Position numbers and translations under genes: made by a program. A DNA stretch of 64,000 bases, from the NCBI GenBank assembly GCA_021432605.1, contig MU271143.1, positions 195,277 through 259,276 of the forward strand, given 5' to 3'. Of the stretch, positions 57,301 through 64,000 are shown piece by piece. The notes under the pieces are model-generated. The model ran no database searches. It worked only from the letters and a program-made list of their open reading frames with translations, and had not been told where the DNA came from. Numbering within the stretch: the stretch's first letter is position 1; the number at the start of each line of letters is the position of its first letter. The DNA comes from Coniochaeta sp. PMI_546 (lineage: Eukaryota; Ascomycota; Sordariomycetes; Coniochaetales; Coniochaetaceae).

Positions 57301-59513
57301 ATGGCTAAGGGCGGTGCTGCTCCTGGGGTATACAGCGCAACGTATAGTGGAGTAAGTGGAAGCTATCTGTGTCCAAGAGACCATTGCTGACAAGTTCACG
57401 TCTAGATTCCAGTGTGGGAATTTCAGTTCGGGGCTGATCTCAAGGAACATGTCATGCGCCGGCGCCACGACGATTGGATCAATGCGACACACATTCTGAA
57501 AGCCGCGGGCTTTGACAAGCCGGCGCGCACCCGCATCCTCGAGCGCGAGGTACAGAAAGATGTACATGAGAAAATTCAAGGCGGCTATGGAAAGTACCAA
57601 GGTGTGTTCACCATGATGGCCCTTCCCTTATGGATATGCTCGAAACAGTTCACTGATACACATCGCTGCTAGGAACTTGGATTCCTCTGGAGCACGGTGA
57701 GGCACTAGCACACCGAAACCACATCTACGAGCGTCTGCGGCCGATATTCGAGTTTCAGCCAGGTAACGAGAGTCCACCTCCGGCACCTCGACATGCCAGC
57801 AAGCCAAAGGCCCCTAAGGCCAAGCCTGCTGTTCCCAAATGGAACAGTAAGTCTTCCGCTGCCGCACTGCAACGTCAAGCAAGCGTCTCACACGCGCCGC
57901 AAGGTGCACCAATTCCAGAGGAATACGAGACCGGCGATGTGCACATGCACGACGATGATACCCCTGATAACCTCACCGTGGCTTCTGCGTCGTATATGGC
58001 GGAAGATGACCGATTCGATGCGTCACAGTTCTCGACGGGCCATAGGAAGCGCAAGCGGGAAGAGATGATCCAAGACTTAACAGAGCAGCAGCACGCGATG
58101 TACGGTGACGAGCTACTAGACTACTTCCTCCTGTCACGGAATTCTCAGCCAGCCATCAGGCCGGATCCTCCCACCAACTTTCAGCCGGACTGGACTATTG
58201 ATACAGACCGGCACACTGCGCTTCACTGGGCCTCTGCAATGGGCGATATCGACGTCATTAAGCAGCTCAAACGATTTGGCGCCAACTTGTCGTCACTGAA
58301 TATCCGTGGAGAGACCCCCTTTATGAGGGCCGTCAACTTCACCAATTGCTACGAGAAGCAGACATTTCCGGCGGTGATGAAGGAACTGTTCTCAACAGTC
58401 GACGCAAGGGACTCGGCCGGGTATACGGTTCTCCATCATGCTATCACTATGAAAAGTGGTCGCGTCACATCCCATTCCTGCTCGCGCTATTACCTGGACA
58501 ACATCCTCAACCGGCTGATGGAAACCCACGACGCGACCTCCGTTCAGATGCTGATGGATGCCCAAGACAACGAGGGCAACACCGCCGTCCATCTCGCTGC
58601 CATGCGAGACGCCCGAAAGTGCATCCGTGCTCTACTCGGCCGTGGTGCATCGACGGACATCCCTAATCACGAAGGCGTCCGAGCAGAAGACCTCATCAAG
58701 GAATTGAACAACAACAAATCCAAATCATCCCGACCGACAAGCGGCCTAGCAAACCCGAGCGGCCTCCGCTCCTCCAGCCCCTACGCCCCAGACTCGCAAC
58801 GCCACCCTACCTTCCGCGACGCTATCTCCGGCATCGACGCTCCCAGCGCAACCAACCGGCTCGCGCAGACCTTCGCCTCAGAAGCGGCGACCACAGTGCA
58901 ATCCCGCATCGCACCGCTAGTCCTCGCCAAGTTCCAGGACCTAGCGCAAAGCTACGACGACGAGCTGGCCGAAAAGGACTCGGCAGAGCGCGACGCCCGC
59001 CGCATCCTAGCCAACACGCAGGCCGAGCTCGCCGCCGCGCGCGCCGCGCTCTCCGAGCTCGAGGGCCGCGCCGAGTCCGACGAAGCCGCAGCCAAGGTCG
59101 CCACCAACGCGGCCTCGCTCAAGAAGCAAGCCCTACAATTCGTCACGCATCAGTCCCGCATCGCGATCCGCGACCAGGTCGAGGCCGAACTGGCCGCCAT
59201 GGCGAACGGGGACGGCGGAGAGCCCGCCGAGGACGACAACCCCGAGGAGCGCCTCCGGCTGGCGGTCGAGCTGCACACCCTGCTCTCGGACCAGCGGAGG
59301 GCCGAGGCGGACTATGTCGATGCCAGGGGTGCCGTCGGCACGGGCGAGCAGATCGACAAGTACCGGCGCTTGCTGCGGGGGTGCCTCGGGCCAGAGTACG
59401 ACCAGGAGACTCTTGATGCTAATTTGGATGATTTGATCAAGACTATGGAGGAGGATGTAGATACCTCTGGCGCCGGGGGTGGGGACGTGAGCATGGAGAT
59501 TGCTGCTATGTGA
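57301..59513 (+). CDS. mbp1: APSES/KilA-N and ankyrin transcription factor, Mbp1/Res type
   Basis: Three exons, 57301-57351, 57406-57601 and 57673-59513, encode 695 residues. The APSES DNA-binding domain covers about 18-115: PVWEFQFG, MRRRHDDWINATHILKAAG, then EREVQKDVHEKIQGGYGKYQ and GTWIPLEHGEALA. A basic RKRKREE follows at about 208-214, then the MBF-type ankyrin region (HTALHWASAMGDIDVIKQL, GETPFMRAVNFTN, NTAVHLAAMRDARKCI) and a coiled-coil (AELAAARAALSELEGRAES) that should mediate pairing with a Swi6-like partner. This is the MBF subunit layout controlling G1/S genes. A GTAAGT...CAG segment at 57847-57918 is 72 nt long, in frame and without a stop, so it may be coding or spliced out; the model keeps it. 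The start MAKGGAAPGVYSATYSG is conserved in the family. Confidence 0.92.
57847..57918 (+). other. Possible optional intron (exitron) inside the mbp1-like gene
   Basis: The segment begins with a consensus GTAAGT donor and ends TTCCAG, is 72 nt long, and is fully open in the reading frame. Removing it would delete 24 residues just after the APSES domain without changing the frame. No good CTRAY branch site is visible, which weakens the case. Confidence 0.4.
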
Positions 59514-62500
59514 AGTGTCGTTTCCTGTGGCTTTGTAATTTGCTGTTTTGCGAGCTAGAGGAAGGGCAAATGTCAGGCTTGCACGTCAGCCGGAAGGCGA
59601 GCCCCTGCAGAAGGTGGTTGTTTTGCTGCTTCTCGCTCTGTTGGTCCTCTGGACCGTGTGCGGTTCACGTCAGACAGTGTCAGTGCTGATGTTGCTTGAC
59701 TGCGGTTGCACTTCTTGTCGTCAATATGAGAAGGATTCCCTGGCATGCGGCACATGCTGGAGGATTTGGCCTTGGCGATCTGGTGTCGGGCGTTACTTGA
59801 AGGATTGTGTAGGGTGGCGTCCTCGGGGCACCTTGTGCCGTTAGCCAGCGTGTCGCTGGTTTGTTACATGTCTACGTTGAGTTGTGTATATGGATTTTAA
59901 GTCATTTCTGAAAGGCATGGAATTTGTCATGCTGTCGCCGTCTTGACCATTGCCAGGGCTGGTATATAGCTAGCACTCCTTCACAAGATGAACAGCTCAT
60001 ATACCAACGCTAAAGGATGGTGGAGTATTTGTCAAAATATCTTTCGATTCTGTGCCTTTCTGTCTAGCAGCAGCAGGATTGACTTAGCAAGGGGTGGGAT
60101 CAAAAGGGGTGCTACCGCAACGTCTCACGATCTTGCGGGACAACGGCACATCTTCCCTCCTCGGCTGGATCCTTCTCTCGTAGGCAGCTTAAATCGGGGC
60201 TAGATCCTCTTCATACCTTACATTCAACTTAGATAAACATTCTCGGCTGTTGTAGAAGGAATTTTCCAGGTGTCGATATCTAGAACGATGGCATCCTTCG
60301 GGCCTAGGTTGGAATTGCTGAGCCGAGACACGCATCCTCATCTGCCTAGCTCGCCGCGCCGAGAAAGAGCGAGCTCGTCATGAATATGTGACGGCCGAGC
60401 TTCCAAAGATGCATGCCCAGCAGAATGTAGTATGTCCCTTGGGGCACACTTGTCGCGACGAGGTACTCCAGTTGAATAAGCAGAACAGGATCTATGCACG
60501 GCACTTGCCGACCCTGGATGACTTCCCGTTGGAGTAAGGTTATATCTCCGGTCAGGCATCCATCAATCCCCCTGCTGTACGACTAGGCGTGAGAAGAAAC
60601 GTAAACACAAGTTCTCGCCTGTAAGTAAGCGGCAAATAGAGTACCATCATTTCCTTGAGGAGTACACCAACTCCTGATATTGGCACCTCTGCAGCAAATA
60701 ATCGCGTGAGTAGACCGGACAAGAATAGCCACCCTCTAACAGCTCAGCAGATAGCTGTACCGAGCCTGTGCTGGTATCTATCTCCAGTCTTATAGGTCGG
60801 CCCGTCAGAGTAGCACACAGCGGAGGAAGCATCTGGGTCGCGTTTAGCGGCCTTTTCCTATTACAGCGAGGGGTGTGCCACGATACGTTGACTGAGGCTG
60901 GCTGGACCGGGCGACAGCACGCTGATGGACGCCTCCGTACCACCTCGCGACCATTGTTGGTGAACGCACGTAAGTTTATTCGGAATTTGCGGAGAGCTTG
61001 ATCTGCGTCGCAAGTGTTCCGTTCCTGTTGCCCTCTGCAATGAGGCAGATGGAGACTTGCTGTGCTATGCGGACTGACTCGGCACACACAGCATTGACCT
61101 CATTTGCAATTTGACTGAACATCCATCTTGCGCTGAGGCATAGACCCATGTCTCTGCCATATAGATTGTAGCCATGTGCTAGGTCGTGCCTTGGGTCTAG
61201 AACTACTAGGGCCCCACGAGCTCGTATCGTAAAGTCGAGACGCTAGCAAAGCCCACAGCACCCGGAGATTGGTTGTTCGAGAGAGCTACCTGACCATTCT
61301 GACCATGTCACTCTCCTCTTGGCCAGGTAGCCACCAATCGGCATTGTTATCGGGCGCGTGGACTCTTATACCCTAAACTGGTTGCGATTGCGCGCCGGTG
61401 GTTGAGGTGCGAGAAAAAGTAGTTGTGGCTTCCAGATCTGTTCGAGGGCCAACGCCTGGTCAATCAAAGTATTGAATCGCGTATTGGCAATAGTGAAGAT
61501 GATGCTGTGTGCTCAGGGTGATCAAATCAAGTGCAGAGACTGGTAACGAAGGGGCTGGTTAGACTGTGTGAGCGACCTGAGAAGATCATGTCAGCAAGCG
61601 CCGTCGCAGCCGTGTCGCCATGTGACTGTTGGCGGCACGATATTGAAGCCAAAATTGTTCTTCGTGAACGCGTATTCCACCCACTGAGGCGATTCTGTAT
61701 TCTAGGTATACGACCTAGATCGCCAGGCTTGTCTGTTCGCGATGGCAATGTCGTTCTTGCTGCTGGTAGGATACCGACACGATGGGACTCAGCTGACTTG
61801 AGCATGCAACACGAAATCTCTGCAGGAAAGAGAAAAAGAAGAAAAAAATTCAATACACCAACGACAGAGGCGCTGATCACAAAGCATCGTATTCCAGCCT
61901 GTCTTATTGAAAAAGTCTGATTCATGACGCGGACCGAAGCCTGGAGACGAGCGGTGTAAATGAGCAACAACACGTTGGAGAGCAAAGAAGGAGGGGCCGC
62001 TGTCGACCAAGATTTCAAGATGTCGAGGCGAGATTCAGAATTTAATTGGCTCAAGCAAGGACGAATCAAGCCGTAAGAGCAGGCTTTTGCCCCAAAGGCG
62101 GTATGGGCCAAGAAAACAATAGGACTCAATATCGCAAAGTTCGATAATGAAGTGTCTGACGTCTGATAGGAAGGCCATTTCGGAAAGAAGGCCAGACTTT
62201 GCCGTAGAGCACTCCAGACAAGCATGGTTACTGTGTAGAAGGCCGAGATACCTATCACATACCAGTTTTAGAATCGAGACCCTGGTAAGCGGATCTTGGA
62301 CAGGGGTTAGCGACTCGTAGGGCTGAAGGATGATTGACAGCCACCAAGCGGACCGTTCGGATCCTTGTCAACCCTTCCCAAGACTCCGCAAATTTGGCCT
62401 CTTTGGGGAGCGATCGAGAGGCTGCCTGCTGACAAGCCGGAAATTCAACCAAGTAAATTGAGGGTAAGCACCAGTGTTCGCTTGGCTCGTAGACAAAGGT

Positions 62501-63783
62501 CGAGAGGGTGTGTTACTCGGGACCGAGATGCAGTGAGGGAGTCTAAAATAAGCACACCGTCGTGGTTCATCTGTGGGATTCCGATCCGATCCCAACACCG
62601 GCAGCGGGATGGAGACCAACAGTACATGATCTGTGCTACAGAAGATGCGAGGGACCAGCGGGGCCTTGGAGAGCAGAAGGACGCGCAAGCTGGCTTCCCA
62701 GCTATGAAAGCCATCCACTGTGATACATAGTAAATCTTGATTGAAAGAGGCGCAGCGGAGAAGGCAGTCGCCACGAGGAATAGACACGATCCCATCGGTA
62801 TGCTGACATGCAAGAATGGCGCAATAAACCCGGACAGGCTGACGGAGAGTCATTAAGCCGCATCTTTGCCCAGTAAGCCAGCAGCTTAGGTTGCAATGCA
62901 ACATCTCGAGAGAAGCTACCAGGTATGGAACAGTTGATGAGATCGTGCATAGCAGGTGAATCAGAGATAGACCAATAGTGGATGGAGTATGAAGGAGCTA
63001 CAGGGGCAGCTGGCGATAAGTACCTATCAAACCTTTACCCCGCGAGGCATCAAGCCGTGACATTCATTGCAAAGTAGCACTTCCATGTGACCATCTTGTT
63101 GAGCCTCAACCCATATGAGCCAATAGCAAGACAAGACCTTCCACCTGATATGGCAGATCTCGTATGATGGAAAGTACGTCAAAGCTGCCTTGCGCTTGCC
63201 TGTTCTAGCTTGGAGCTTCGCAAGTTGATCTAGAGGCAGGAGTGGTCAAGTCGAGCATCTGGTACACATGTAGGTCTAAGGTACCTTAGCGTTGCCCATC
63301 TCCCCACCTTATCTCATGCCTCCAAGATATCAGTTGAGAGTCCTCAGAGTCAGGTTTGCGAGCAACATGTTTTCGCCGTCTTCCCAGTTCACCAGGGTTA
63401 AATTAGATTAAACTTTCCTTCTAGTTCGAAGTCAACCTGGAACCAACTTCATCATCTCTCAATTGCCATAAAATAAGGTACCGTGGTGGTGCACTCTATG
63501 TTCTTCTAGACTCAGAGCCGCCCCATATCGAAAGTCCTGAGGGTGCCGAGGCCCAATCAATTGCCTGATAGTCGCGGCGTTTTCAGCTGGCTACAACCTG
63601 GTGTGTATCACCGTAAGGTAGTTCCGCGTCGACCCTTGCATGCACTTTGCCCTTTCCGCGTGCCACCTGCAACTTTAATTCGCAGTCGTTTGGGGTGAGG
63701 GACTTCCAAGGTTGTATGCGAGCTGAGAAAGTCCCAAGGTTTCCCACCCACATGCCACGCACTGTTCGCCATCAGCAAGGATC
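59514..63783. other. Gene-poor region of about 4.3 kb
   Basis: No gene is firmly supported. A minus-strand frame at 61527-62258 with several hydrophobic stretches is listed separately. Frames at 60647-61087 and 62368-62904 lack domain signatures. CCTAAGGTACC-type palindromes recur at 63276-63290 and 63474-63482. From 63,280 on, the sequence probably acts as upstream region for the partial gene at the right edge. Confidence 0.5.
61527..62258 (-). pseudogene. Possible membrane protein fragment of unknown family
   Basis: An open frame of 243 codons with no ATG at its upstream end. It contains at least four hydrophobic stretches: FYTVTMLVWSALRQSLAFF, LSNFAILSPIVFLAHTAFG, SLLSNVLLLIYTARL and FVISASVVGVLNFFLLFLF. 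The last 90 codons are charged and low in quality, as if past a genuine end or intron. Another hydrophobic minus-strand frame lies upstream at 62445-62813, so the two may be exons, or decayed remnants, of one multipass protein. I could not build a consistent spliced model and do not recognise the family; multipass acyltransferases of the wax synthase type were considered without a convincing match. It could also be chance. Confidence 0.3.
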
Positions 63784-63963
63784 ATGAGTCTCAGCATCCG
63801 TACGTAACTCTACGGTAGCGTCGATATGGATTTTATTGATAATAGCGCAGTTCTTTGTTGATTTGCAGGCTTTAAATCGGCCTCCACAAGCGCTCGAGGC
63901 CTTCTCAATGAGGTATGGAGTGGTCGGCGAAATGGCCTTGGGCTGGCTGACGGAGGAAACCCC
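63784..63963 (+). CDS. Start of an unidentified gene, cut by the window edge
   Basis: Two candidate exons, 63784-63799 and 63869-63963, join in phase with a GTACGT donor and TTTGCAG acceptor, followed by another donor, GTAAGC, at 63964. The predicted start is MSLSIRFKSASTSARGLLNE, a 37-residue stretch rich in Arg and Ser with a single acidic residue in the first 20, which fits a mitochondrial presequence. The gene must continue past 64000. Family unknown. Confidence 0.4.
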
Positions 63964-64000
63964 GTAAGCTCATTCGCCTGTCTCTAGCTTTCAATCGTCG

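Overview
This window is nuclear DNA of a filamentous ascomycete, most likely a Sordariomycete. The evidence is short introns (48 to about 130 bp) with GTAAGT/GTATGT/GTACGT donors and CTGAC-like branch sites, strong C-ending codon bias, pyrimidine-rich promoters, and typically fungal genes: a TEY-type cell wall integrity MAP kinase, Vac7, an APSES-ankyrin cell cycle factor and a lipase/NB-ARC/TPR NOD-like receptor. I see no bacterial, organellar or viral block, no CRISPR array, no confident tRNA or rRNA, and no recognisable intact transposon.

Layout: 2.2-3.1 kb secreted DUF3455 protein (+); 4.2-5.8 kb Slt2-type MAP kinase (-); 7.2-8.5 kb Dim1 rRNA dimethyltransferase (-), divergent from an arrestin-like Rsp5 adaptor at 9.4-11.2 kb (+); 12.3-16.4 kb large MIZ/SP-RING protein, a probable SUMO ligase (-), divergent from Utp15 at 18.4-20.0 kb (+); 20.6-23.6 kb Inn1/Fic1-like C2 protein (-); 24.4-27.5 kb six-exon NOD-like receptor (-); 29.7-30.2 kb TMEM234-like membrane protein (+); 31.2-32.1 kb hypothetical protein (-); 34.9-36.0 kb proteasome alpha1 (-); 37.4-38.7 kb WKF-domain protein (+); 41.0-42.5 kb SIS/CBS sugar isomerase-like protein (+); 43.8-46.6 kb Vac7 (-); 50.3-52.0 kb F-box-like ankyrin protein (-); 54.0-54.9 kb SDR (+), tail to tail with an acyl-CoA dehydrogenase at 54.9-56.3 kb (-); 57.3-59.5 kb Mbp1-like APSES factor (+); 63.8 kb to the edge, the start of an unidentified gene (+).

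Most of the window is housekeeping: ribosome biogenesis (Dim1, Utp15, perhaps the WKF protein), protein turnover and modification (proteasome alpha1, SP-RING ligase, arrestin adaptor), signalling and cell cycle (Slt2, Mbp1, C2 ingression protein) and membrane homeostasis (Vac7, TMEM234). The more accessory pieces are the NLR with its gene-poor flank (24.4-29.6 kb), the F-box/ankyrin gene with long empty flanks (46.6-54 kb), the SDR/acyl-CoA dehydrogenase pair, and the gene-poor 59.5-63.8 kb stretch. All exon models were built by eye from reading frames and splice signals; nothing was searched or aligned by computer.
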